From the NCBI GenBank assembly GCA_002787615.1, contig PCXJ01000058.1, positions 1 through 11,615 of the forward strand: DNA of 11,615 nt, read 5' to 3'. Positions within the stretch are counted from its first letter, which is position 1. Each line of letters starts with the position of its first letter. The position numbers and the translations under genes were made by a program. The notes under the pieces are model-generated. The model saw nothing but the letters and a program-made list of their open reading frames with translations, searched no databases and was not told where the DNA came from. Origin of the DNA: Alphaproteobacteria bacterium CG11_big_fil_rev_8_21_14_0_20_44_7. GTDB lineage: Bacteria; Pseudomonadota; Alphaproteobacteria; Rickettsiales; 21-14-0-20-44-7. This document shows positions 5,998 to 11,615 of this stretch, piece after piece.

Positions 5998-6405
5998 ATG
6001 AAAATTAAGATATATGCAATCGGAAAAATTAAGGAGAAAGAGCTGCTGGCTTTGCAGGCGGAATATCTGAAGCGAATCCCTGACTGGAAAATTGAGATTA
6101 AAGAGTTCAAAACTGAAATCAAAGATATCAATAGCAAGGATTTCGTGATTGCCCTTGATGAGCGCGGCAAAAACCTTTCCAGCCCCGAACTTGCCCGCGA
6201 ATTTGGCAAAGTCACCGAGCAGGGCAGGGATATTTGCATTCTGATAGGCGGGGCAGAAGGACATTCCGACGAGCTGCGTAAAAATGCCGATTTGCTGATT
6301 TCCTTCGGTAAACTCACATGGCCGCACAAGCTGGCGAGAATCATGCTGGTTGAACAAATTTATCGCGCATGGAGCATCCTCAACAACCACCCTTATCACA
6401 AATAA
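5998..6405 (+). CDS. rlmH: 23S rRNA (pseudouridine-1915-N3)-methyltransferase
   Basis: A SPOUT-family enzyme that uses S-adenosylmethionine to methylate N3 of pseudouridine 1915 in helix 69 of 23S rRNA, on assembled 70S ribosomes. The family marks are clear: N-terminal MKIKIYAIGKIKE, IALDERGKNLSSPELA, the SAM-binding knot loop ICILIGGAEGHSDEL, and the C-terminal LTWPHKLARIMLVEQIYRA followed by ILNNHPYHK. At 135 residues it is about 20 shorter than E. coli RlmH (155). The missing part is the segment before LDERG, while the knot and C-terminus are intact, so it should be active. ATG 5998 follows a weak GAAGAG. rsfS, often its partner, is absent; a repeat element lies directly upstream. Confidence 0.96.
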   Translation: MKIKIYAIGKIKEKELLALQAEYLKRIPDWKIEIKEFKTEIKDINSKDFVIALDERGKNLSSPELAREFGKVTEQGRDICILIGGAEGHSDELRKNADLLISFGKLTWPHKLARIMLVEQIYRAWSILNNHPYHK

Positions 6406-6426
6406 TTCTGTCACAAAAGCTTCATT

Positions 6427-6455
6427 AAAATGCTGCCGATAATATTGGGCATTTT
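6427..6455 (+). terminator. Hairpin downstream of rlmH, possible terminator
   Basis: AAAATGC (6427-6433) pairs with GCATTTT (6449-6455), and inside it CCGATA (6436-6441) pairs with TATTGG (6443-6448) with one G-U pair. A two-base TG bulge separates the stems. It lies 21 bases after the rlmH stop. The T run is only the end of the stem itself, so termination efficiency is doubtful. Confidence 0.5.
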
Positions 6456-6474
6456 AGTAAAATTATGCTATAAT
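6445..6474 (+). promoter_or_regulatory. Candidate promoter for the orphan gene at 6586
   Basis: TTGGGC (6445-6450) is followed after 18 bases by a perfect TATAAT (6469-6474), about 110 bases upstream of the start codon. The -10 sits within a perfect 16-base palindrome, CTATAATTAATTATAG (6468-6483), which also gives TATAAT on the other strand. The -35 box is poor, so this is a candidate. Confidence 0.4.
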
Positions 6475-6585
6475 TAATTATAGTTAAGCATTTCTCGAAA
6501 TATTTATTTTTACATATAAAACAATCGGTTCATCGAGGGGTTGAGCCAAAGCTTATTGTGAAGATATAGCAAAAAGGGTGGAGAA

Positions 6586-7149
6586 ATGATTGATTATACC
6601 GAGCTTCTTGCACGAGAAGAATTTAGGAAGGAAAAAGCAAAGAATCAAAGCATGTATAACTTGGATTTTTTTATTGATGCGCACCAAAAAGAACAGGAAG
6701 ATTTGCGTAAAAAACGCGGCTATCATGGGGCATCATATGGCGATGACGCTGAAGATGAATATGAGTGGATAAAGCGCTTTGCCAAGTATAACTTCAAATA
6801 TGCATCTTTCCGCGATTATGAGATTGGCTATTACAAAGAGAAAAAAAGCAAGCTCTGGTTCGCCTATTTTTATGATAAAGAGTATAAAAAAATAATTTCC
6901 GGCGTAAAATTATATGTCGATAAGAACTTCCCGAATATCAAAATCATTGGCTATTATGATTTAGGAGAAGTTAAAAATAATCCGGAGAAATTTATTGATT
7001 GGGTATTCCCCAAGCTCGATATGGACTGCGTGACCTGCGGAAGTGAGCAGCGCATTCGCTCATCATTGGTGATATTGACCGGATTTATGTATAAATATTT
7101 CAATGACCTAAAAGAAAGAACCGCAAACAGCATCAAAACCGTGCATTGA
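6586..7149 (+). CDS. Hypothetical protein, 187 residues, no recognised family
   Basis: I do not recognise this protein. It starts at ATG 6586 behind a good ribosome binding site (GGGTGGAG, 6576-6583), and has a candidate promoter and a leader of about 100 bases. It appears soluble: no signal peptide or membrane helix. It is very rich in Lys, Glu, Asp, Tyr and Phe. Residues 1-50 are charged and helix-prone (LLAREEFRKEKAKNQ, AHQKEQEDLRKKRGYH). An acidic turn DDAEDEYEW follows at about residue 53. The middle is aromatic and basic, with alternating beta-like stretches (LWFAYFYDKEY, IKIIGYYDLGEV). Two Cys sit in DCVTCGSEQR, a single CxxC that could bind metal only with partners elsewhere. Base composition is slightly more A/T-rich than the neighbours. 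It stands alone between rlmH and a repeat. Coding quality and the ribosome site make it a likely real gene of unknown function. Confidence 0.75.
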   Translation: MIDYTELLAREEFRKEKAKNQSMYNLDFFIDAHQKEQEDLRKKRGYHGASYGDDAEDEYEWIKRFAKYNFKYASFRDYEIGYYKEKKSKLWFAYFYDKEYKKIISGVKLYVDKNFPNIKIIGYYDLGEVKNNPEKFIDWVFPKLDMDCVTCGSEQRIRSSLVILTGFMYKYFNDLKERTANSIKTVH

Positions 7150-7186
7150 TTTGGTTAATTAACAAGTGTCAATCCTTCACCCAACC

Positions 7187-7268
7187 TGTCATCGCCTGAA
7201 TGCGCCAGCATTCTAGGGCGATCTATTAGAGATTCCCCTAGAATTACTCCGCAATTCAGGGAATGACG
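7187..7268. repeat. Hairpin-pair palindromic repeat, copy 2 (diverged)
   Basis: It has the same plan as the repeat at 5867. TGTCAT (7187-7192) opens it and GGAATGACG (7260-7268) closes it. The left hairpin pairs ATCGCC with GGCGAT (7191-7196 / 7217-7222) and GAATGC with GCATTC around GCCA. The right hairpin pairs ATTCCC with GGGAAT (7232-7237 / 7259-7264) and GAATT with AATTC. Stem sequences differ from copy 1 but remain paired, so structure is conserved more than sequence. It begins 38 bases after the orphan gene stop and could serve as its 3' end structure. Confidence 0.65.
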
Positions 7269-7350
7269 CGTTATTGGCGGTATTCAACAAACCATTGCAA
7301 CGCTTTCCGAAGCAAAAATTCGCAATTTCACGGCAAAACTTAAACAAAAC

Positions 7351-7379
7351 TTGTCAAATTGCATAGCAGGCGTTAGACA
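7351..7379 (+). promoter_or_regulatory. Candidate parE promoter giving a near-leaderless transcript
   Basis: TTGTCA (7351-7356) is followed after 17 bases by TAGACA (7374-7379). Transcription would then begin about seven bases downstream, at or beside the A of ATG 7387. The absence of a ribosome binding site before that ATG fits a leaderless message. The -10 is imperfect, so this remains a proposal. Confidence 0.35.
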
Positions 7380-7386
7380 ATCTGGT

Positions 7387-9360
7387 ATGAGTGATTTATT
7401 TTCATCAGAAAACAAGGGGCAAAAGCCCGCCCCGATAGAAAAAGAGCTATATACCGCCGAGGATATTGAGGTTCTGGAAGGGCTGGAGCCGGTGCGAAAA
7501 CGCCCGGGGATGTATATTGGTGGCAGCGATGAGGGCGCGATGCATCACCTCGTTACCGAAGTTTTCGATAATTGTATGGATGAGGCGGTGGCAGGGCATG
7601 CGAGCCGTATTGAGGTGCATCTTGAGGCAGATAATACCGTCACTATCAAGGATAATGGGCGCGGAATTCCGATTGATCCGCATCCAAAATTCCCAAAAAA
7701 ATCCGCACTGGAAGTGATTATGACGACCCTGCATTCCGGTGGAAAATTCAGCAACAAGGCTTACGAAACCTCCGGTGGCTTGCATGGGGTAGGGATTTCC
7801 GTGGTCAACGCACTTTCCGACTGGATGAAGGTGGAAGTAGCGCGTGGTAAAAAACTATACACTCAGAGCTTTTCTCGCGGCATTCCGCAGGAAGAATTGC
7901 AGCTTGTGGGGGAAACGAATAATCGCCGTGGGACTTCAATTACATTCCACCCCGATGCGCAGATTTTTGGTGAAAAAGCCAGCTTCCGCGCCCATCGCCT
8001 ATACCAATTCGTGCGCTCAAAAGCCTATCTTTATCGCGGCGTCGAAATCCGCTGGAGCTGCTCGCCGGAAATCATCAAGCCGGAGCAAGCCGTTCCGCAT
8101 CAGGAAAACATCCATTTTGAAGACGGATTGCAGAGCTTCCTCAAAGAAGAGCTTGGCGAGCGCGAAACTGTCGGCGGCATATTCTTCGGCGAAGTACCGT
8201 TTAGCGGCAATAACGGCAAGGCAGAATGGGCGGTTGCATGGCCGCGTGACGAAAATGGCTTCTTGCATTCATATTGCAATACGATTGCAACCCCGCTTGG
8301 CGGCACGCATGAAACAGGGTTCAAAACCGCATTCACCAAGGCTGTTAAGGCTTATGCCGAGATGGTCAATAACAAAAAAGCCGAAAAATTAACCGCAGAA
8401 GATATATTGGGCGATGCCTCGGTTGTGCTTTCCGTTTTCATCAAAGACCCGCAATTCCAAGGGCAAACTAAGGAAAAATTGGTCACTTCGGGAACTGCCA
8501 AAATGGTGGAAACTGCGGTTAAAGACCATTTTGAGCATTGGCTGGGTGGAAATCGTGAAACTGCCGATAGATTGCTAGAGCATTTCCTTGAGCGTTTGGA
8601 TGAGCGTTTGAGCAAAAAACAGGACAAAAATGTTTCGCGCAAAACTCCGGTGCAAAAACTGCGCTTACCCGGCAAGTTGGCGGATTGCTCTGCCGATGCG
8701 CGCGCCGGTTCAGAATTATTCATTGTTGAGGGAGATTCTGCGGGCGGCTCTGCCAAGCAGGCAAGAAATCGTGAAAATCAGGCGATTCTGCCATTACGCG
8801 GAAAAATCCTCAATGTCGCTTCGGCAACGGCAGATAAAATCAAGGCAAATCAGGAATTGCATGATTTGGAAATCGCGCTTGGTTGCGGCACGGGCACAAA
8901 ATACCTAAGTGCCGATTTGCGTTATGAAAAAATCGTGATTATGACCGATGCTGATGTTGATGGCGCACATATCGCTTCACTTTTGATGACATTCTTCTTC
9001 CGTCAAATGCCTGACCTTATCCGCGATGGGCATCTATATCTAGCGCAACCGCCGCTTTACCGCATTACTGTCGGAAAACAAACCGTGTATGCGCAAGATG
9101 ATGCCGAAAAAGATAGAATCGTTGCCGAATCCAGAGGCAAAGTCGAAGTAGGGCGCTTTAAAGGTTTGGGTGAAATGACGGCAGCGCAGCTCAAAGAAAC
9201 CACCATGCACCCGAAAAAACGCAAGCTCCTCAAGGTCAAGATTGAAGATGCCGAAGAAGCGGCAGATTTGGTTGAAAGGCTAATGGGCAAAAAGCCGGAG
9301 CATCGCTTCCAGTTTATTCAGGAAAACTCAGCCTTTGCGGGTGATTTGGTGGATGTTTAA
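7387..9360 (+). CDS. parE: DNA topoisomerase IV subunit B
   Basis: The ATPase subunit of topoisomerase IV, which with ParC decatenates daughter chromosomes. At 657 residues it fits ParE and is shorter than most GyrB (about 800). The GHKL ATPase domain shows EVFDNCMDEAVAG (Glu58 and Asn62), DNGRGIP (89-95) and the lid GGLHGVGISVVNALS (130-144). The transducer has the ATP-contacting GQTKEKL. The TOPRIM domain has EGDSAGGSAKQAR (Glu448) and DADVDGAHI (Asp521, Asp523, Asp525), which bind the catalytic metal. The C-terminal RFKGLGEM and QFIQENSAF are also typical. Start 7387 gives MSDLF, the usual alphaproteobacterial ParE start; an in-frame TTG at 7351 would add 12 unsupported residues. parC is not in the window. 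The stop is four bases from that of the converging pgeF. Confidence 0.95.
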   Translation: MSDLFSSENKGQKPAPIEKELYTAEDIEVLEGLEPVRKRPGMYIGGSDEGAMHHLVTEVFDNCMDEAVAGHASRIEVHLEADNTVTIKDNGRGIPIDPHPKFPKKSALEVIMTTLHSGGKFSNKAYETSGGLHGVGISVVNALSDWMKVEVARGKKLYTQSFSRGIPQEELQLVGETNNRRGTSITFHPDAQIFGEKASFRAHRLYQFVRSKAYLYRGVEIRWSCSPEIIKPEQAVPHQENIHFEDGLQSFLKEELGERETVGGIFFGEVPFSGNNGKAEWAVAWPRDENGFLHSYCNTIATPLGGTHETGFKTAFTKAVKAYAEMVNNKKAEKLTAEDILGDASVVLSVFIKDPQFQGQTKEKLVTSGTAKMVETAVKDHFEHWLGGNRETADRLLEHFLERLDERLSKKQDKNVSRKTPVQKLRLPGKLADCSADARAGSELFIVEGDSAGGSAKQARNRENQAILPLRGKILNVASATADKIKANQELHDLEIALGCGTGTKYLSADLRYEKIVIMTDADVDGAHIASLLMTFFFRQMPDLIRDGHLYLAQPPLYRITVGKQTVYAQDDAEKDRIVAESRGKVEVGRFKGLGEMTAAQLKETTMHPKKRKLLKVKIEDAEEAADLVERLMGKKPEHRFQFIQENSAFAGDLVDV

Positions 9361-9364
9361 TTAA

Positions 9365-10096
9365 TCACAAACAAATCACGCTGATTTGCCGCCCATAATC
9401 CGGATCGCCATTATGCGTAGCGCGGCGATAGCTATAAAACTTATCTGCTTGAGAATAAGTATCTTCGGCGATTGCATCAATTTTTAAAACACCGTGTTTG
9501 GATAATTTATCACCAACATATTCAACCAAATCAAACATGAGATGGCCTTCTTTATCTGAGGACGAGAAATATTTGTTATTCTCAGGAGTTTCGCTGGCGA
9601 ATACCTCAAAAAAACTCTTACTCACTTCGTAGGATTCTTTGCGAATGCATGGCCCGATAACTGCCCTTATGTTCACAGCGCCGATATTTTCCATTCCACG
9701 AATGACCGAGCCGATAATTCCGAATCTTGCGCCTTTCCATCCGGCATGGGCAACGCCAATCACGCCCGCTTTCTTATCTTCCAGCAGAATCGGCACGCAA
9801 TCAGCCGTCAAAACACCGAGGGCGATTCCCGGAACTTTTGTGACCATTGCATCCGCCGTAATTTCCTGAGATGGGCTATTCACCACCGCACAAATATCGC
9901 TATGCGTTTGATAAGCGGTTATTAAACTTTTGGCAGATAGCGCATTTTTCACTATATCGCGATTCATTTTCACCATTTCGGCATCATCATCCGAGCCTGC
10001 ACCGCAATTCAGCGATTCATAGATTCCTTTACTGCCCCCGCCCTGACGGGTGAAGAAACCATGCTTACTTTTGATTATTTCTGATTTTAAAAACAT
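9365..10096 (-). CDS. pgeF: Polyphenol-oxidase/YfiH-family protein, probable peptidoglycan-editing or purine nucleoside enzyme
   Basis: A 243-residue cytosolic protein of the YfiH (cytochrome c/multicopper-oxidase laccase-named) family. Members act as purine nucleoside phosphorylase/adenosine deaminase, and E. coli PgeF guards peptidoglycan precursor composition. Which role applies here cannot be read from sequence. The zinc-site residues are present: His65 in AYQTHSD, Cys100 in LTADCVPILL and His117 in VAHAGWKGA. GFFTRQGG near the N-terminus, GPCIRKESYEV, and the C-terminal FYSYRRA...YGRQISVI are also typical. The start ATG 10096 is two bases from the upstream methyltransferase stop, and there is no ribosome binding site, so translation is probably coupled. 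The order lgt-methyltransferase-pgeF is common in alphaproteobacteria. Confidence 0.93.
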   Translation of the reverse strand: MFLKSEIIKSKHGFFTRQGGGSKGIYESLNCGAGSDDDAEMVKMNRDIVKNALSAKSLITAYQTHSDICAVVNSPSQEITADAMVTKVPGIALGVLTADCVPILLEDKKAGVIGVAHAGWKGARFGIIGSVIRGMENIGAVNIRAVIGPCIRKESYEVSKSFFEVFASETPENNKYFSSSDKEGHLMFDLVEYVGDKLSKHGVLKIDAIAEDTYSQADKFYSYRRATHNGDPDYGRQISVICL

Positions 10097-10097
10097 T

Positions 10098-11012
10098 CTA
10101 AAAACATAAAACCTTGAATAATATTCCCATTTGTTTTGGATTCACCAGCCTATCAAAATCCCTTTCCAGTCCAAGTATTTTTGCGCGCACATCGCCACCA
10201 TGACGCAGTAAAAACTCGCGCTGTGTCTCCACATTACACGGAATTTGACAAGATTTGGTTAACAAATCAAAATTCACATGCGCGGTAAGGTCGGCATCAC
10301 CGGAATTTTCGAGGATATTGTGATATTTATGGCGGTGCAAGGCTTGCAAACTATCAAATTCTTCATTCTCGGTGTAGCCATAATCAATAATCAAACCCGC
10401 CTGATAAGTGTTTGAAATAAAATGCATAATTTCCTCGGCAAGCGGGCAAGCCTCCCTAACATTATTATTTTCAGCAGCTAGGTTAAATGCCAGCTCACCG
10501 TTCTGCACAATAATTTTGCACTCTTCACCATCAATAAATTGCTTGATTGGCAGCGCGTCAAAAAACTCATTGGCAATCAATATACTGGGAATTTTCAATT
10601 TCGGCGGTGCGTCATGCCACTTAACATCAATTCCGGCCAAGCTTTCCTTTTGGGCTTTGCGCAAATATGGGCTAATCTCCACCAAATGAATCTCCGGCTG
10701 GAATTCGGGGATAATCTTCACCGCACGCAGCAAATCTTTCATCAGTGTGCCACGCCCCGCGCCCAGCTCAATAATCGCAAATTCCTTTGGTTTCCCAAGC
10801 TTTTCCCATGCGGTGATTGCCCAAATCCCCACCATTTCACCAAAAACCTGACAAATCTCTGGCGCGGTGACAAAATCCCCCGCCACCCCAAAAGGGTCTT
10901 GCTTCATATAATAGCCATGCTCAGCATGAGTGAGGCAAAGCTCCATATAGCGGTCAATTCCCATCGCTCCACTTTGGACGATTTCATCAATTATTATTTT
11001 TTTGAGGCTCAC
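10098..11012 (-). CDS. MidA/NDUFAF7-type class I SAM-dependent methyltransferase
   Basis: It belongs to the family (COG1565, formerly DUF185) whose mitochondrial member NDUFAF7 methylates an arginine of complex I subunit NDUFS2 during assembly. The bacterial target is generally unproven. The 304-residue protein opens with the family start: GIDRYMELCLTHAEHGYY (18-35), GDFVTAPEICQVFGEMVG (45-62). Motif I is IIELGAGRGTLMKDLLR (80-96), and the acidic Glu112 in HLVEISPYLRKAQ ends strand 2. ANEFFDALPIKQF (147-159) and the C-terminal NPKQMGILFKVLCF are also diagnostic. It is somewhat short for the family (often 340-370), with losses in the loop-rich middle. The start is GTG 11012, behind GGAAAA and 26 bases inside lgt, implying coupling. 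Family is sure; substrate is inferred. Confidence 0.92.
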   Translation of the reverse strand: MSLKKIIIDEIVQSGAMGIDRYMELCLTHAEHGYYMKQDPFGVAGDFVTAPEICQVFGEMVGIWAITAWEKLGKPKEFAIIELGAGRGTLMKDLLRAVKIIPEFQPEIHLVEISPYLRKAQKESLAGIDVKWHDAPPKLKIPSILIANEFFDALPIKQFIDGEECKIIVQNGELAFNLAAENNNVREACPLAEEIMHFISNTYQAGLIIDYGYTENEEFDSLQALHRHKYHNILENSGDADLTAHVNFDLLTKSCQIPCNVETQREFLLRHGGDVRAKILGLERDFDRLVNPKQMGILFKVLCF

Positions 11013-11615
11013 TTTTCCAAACTAGGTAAATTCCAAGTAAAATCATCGGGATAGAGAGAATCTGCCCCATTGTGACATGGTTGAAGATGAAGCCCAAATG
11101 CACATCCGGCTCACGGAAAAACTCAGCAATAATCCTGAACGCACCGTAAAATATCAGATATATGGCTGAAAGCAGCATTGGGCGCTGCCATGCCTTAAAA
11201 ACCTTAAATGCAACAAATAATATCACAAATAGCACCAGCCCTTCTAACGCCGCCTCATATAGCTGGCTTGGGTGACGCGAAATTTGCTCAGGGTCAGTCG
11301 GGAAAACCATACCGATGGGGCTATCCGTTGCGCGGCCATATAATTCACCATTGATAAAATTCGCCAATCTGCCCAGCCCCAAGCCGATGGGCGTTGCCAC
11401 CGCCGCCATATCCATCACCGGAAAGAAGCTGATTTTATGCCGCCGCGTGAAGATATAAATCGCCAAAATCACCCCGATTGTTCCGCCGTGATATGACATC
11501 CCGCCTTGCCAGACTGCAAATATCTCCTCAGGATTATTTAGATAATGTAATGGCTTATAAAACAGCACATAGCCGAGCCTGCCACCCAGAACCACACCGA
11601 AGATTGCCCATGTCA
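10987..11615 (-). CDS. lgt: Prolipoprotein diacylglyceryl transferase, 5' end missing (runs off right edge)
   Basis: An inner-membrane enzyme that moves diacylglycerol from phosphatidylglycerol to the lipobox Cys of prolipoproteins, the first step of lipoprotein maturation. About 209 C-terminal residues are present, against roughly 260-290 normally. The frame is open to the window edge and begins TWAIFGVVLGGRLGYVLFY, so the true start lies outside; the GTG at 11595 is internal. Key marks are MSYHGGTIGV (the conserved YHGG His), the Lgt signature GLGRLANFINGELYGR with essential Arg, Asn and Glu, RHPSQLYEAALEG, and FREPD near the last helices. Several hydrophobic membrane helices are visible. 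The stop overlaps the methyltransferase start by 26 bases, placing it first of the three-gene minus-strand operon seen here. Confidence 0.97.
   Translation of the reverse strand, partial: TWAIFGVVLGGRLGYVLFYKPLHYLNNPEEIFAVWQGGMSYHGGTIGVILAIYIFTRRHKISFFPVMDMAAVATPIGLGLGRLANFINGELYGRATDSPIGMVFPTDPEQISRHPSQLYEAALEGLVLFVILFVAFKVFKAWQRPMLLSAIYLIFYGAFRIIAEFFREPDVHLGFIFNHVTMGQILSIPMILLGIYLVWKSEPQKNNN

Noticed and set aside
5978..6001. A seven-codon leader frame (MAEEIKK) whose stop overlaps the rlmH start
   Set aside because: Too short to distinguish from chance; there is no ribosome binding site before it.
5974..6414. A 146-codon minus-strand open frame covering the whole of rlmH
   Set aside because: It is antisense to a gene with clear family motifs, has no ribosome binding site and no recognisable protein features. 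Such frames arise from codon bias on the coding strand.
7351..7386. TTG 7351 as the parE start
   Set aside because: It would add 12 residues without family support. MSDLF from ATG 7387 matches ParE N-termini, and the TTG forms part of a candidate -35 box.
7844..8392. A 182-codon plus-strand open frame inside parE
   Set aside because: It overlaps well-conserved ParE sequence in another frame and its translation is basic and low in structure, as expected for a shadow frame.
7387..9360. GyrB instead of ParE
   Set aside because: The length of 657 residues and the EGLEPVRKRPGMYIGG...MHHLV start fit ParE. GyrB of this group is usually around 800 residues with an extra C-terminal segment.
10539..11054. 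A 171-codon plus-strand open frame opposite the MidA-type gene
   Set aside because: It lies antisense to a confidently assigned gene, with no start signal or recognisable domain.
1..11615. tRNA or rRNA genes, CRISPR arrays, transposase or phage genes
   Set aside because: I looked on both strands and saw no tRNA cloverleaf, regularly spaced repeat array or recognisable mobile-element coding sequence.

Overview
The window reads as chromosomal backbone of an alphaproteobacterium with moderately low G+C (roughly the low-to-mid 40s percent by eye). Support for this comes from the lgt / MidA-type methyltransferase / pgeF gene order, an alphaproteobacterial-style ParE, an apparent system I cytochrome c maturation set (ccmG, ccmH), and short palindromic repeats (TGTCAT...ATGAC ends) of the kind seen in Rickettsiales and related lineages. 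A Rickettsiales, Holosporales or similar deep-branching, possibly host-associated bacterium is my best guess. This is an inference from gene content and style, not a phylogenetic result.

Layout. Positions 1-986 (minus strand) hold folK followed by the 5' part of folP, two consecutive steps of folate synthesis. They are separated by a palindrome-rich insert (349-516) with a 55-codon open frame that I do not recognise. A strong intrinsic terminator (1008-1043) closes an OmpA-family envelope gene (1066-1599, minus). A 490-base divergent intergenic region follows, with several inverted repeats and an A/T tract but no recognisable gene.

From 2090 to 5851 (plus) five genes lie end to end or overlapping: a rhodanese, dnaA, ccmG, ccmH and dapE. 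The spacing suggests one transcript that joins replication initiation to cytochrome c haem ligation and lysine/peptidoglycan precursor synthesis. A hairpin-pair repeat (5867-5961) separates this block from rlmH (5998-6405). An unrecognised 187-residue gene (6586-7149) then follows with its own candidate promoter and a good ribosome binding site. A second, diverged copy of the hairpin-pair repeat (7187-7268) precedes parE (7387-9360).

The right end is a minus-strand operon read from the window edge leftwards: lgt (5' end missing), a MidA/NDUFAF7-type methyltransferase and pgeF. They overlap or nearly touch. The operon converges on parE with only four bases between the two stop codons.

Most of the window is ordinary housekeeping sequence. 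The parts I cannot explain are the palindromic open-frame insert between folK and folP, the stacked inverted repeats upstream of the dnaA cluster, and the orphan gene at 6586. I found no convincing new system such as a defence island, toxin-antitoxin pair, CRISPR array or mobile-element gene.
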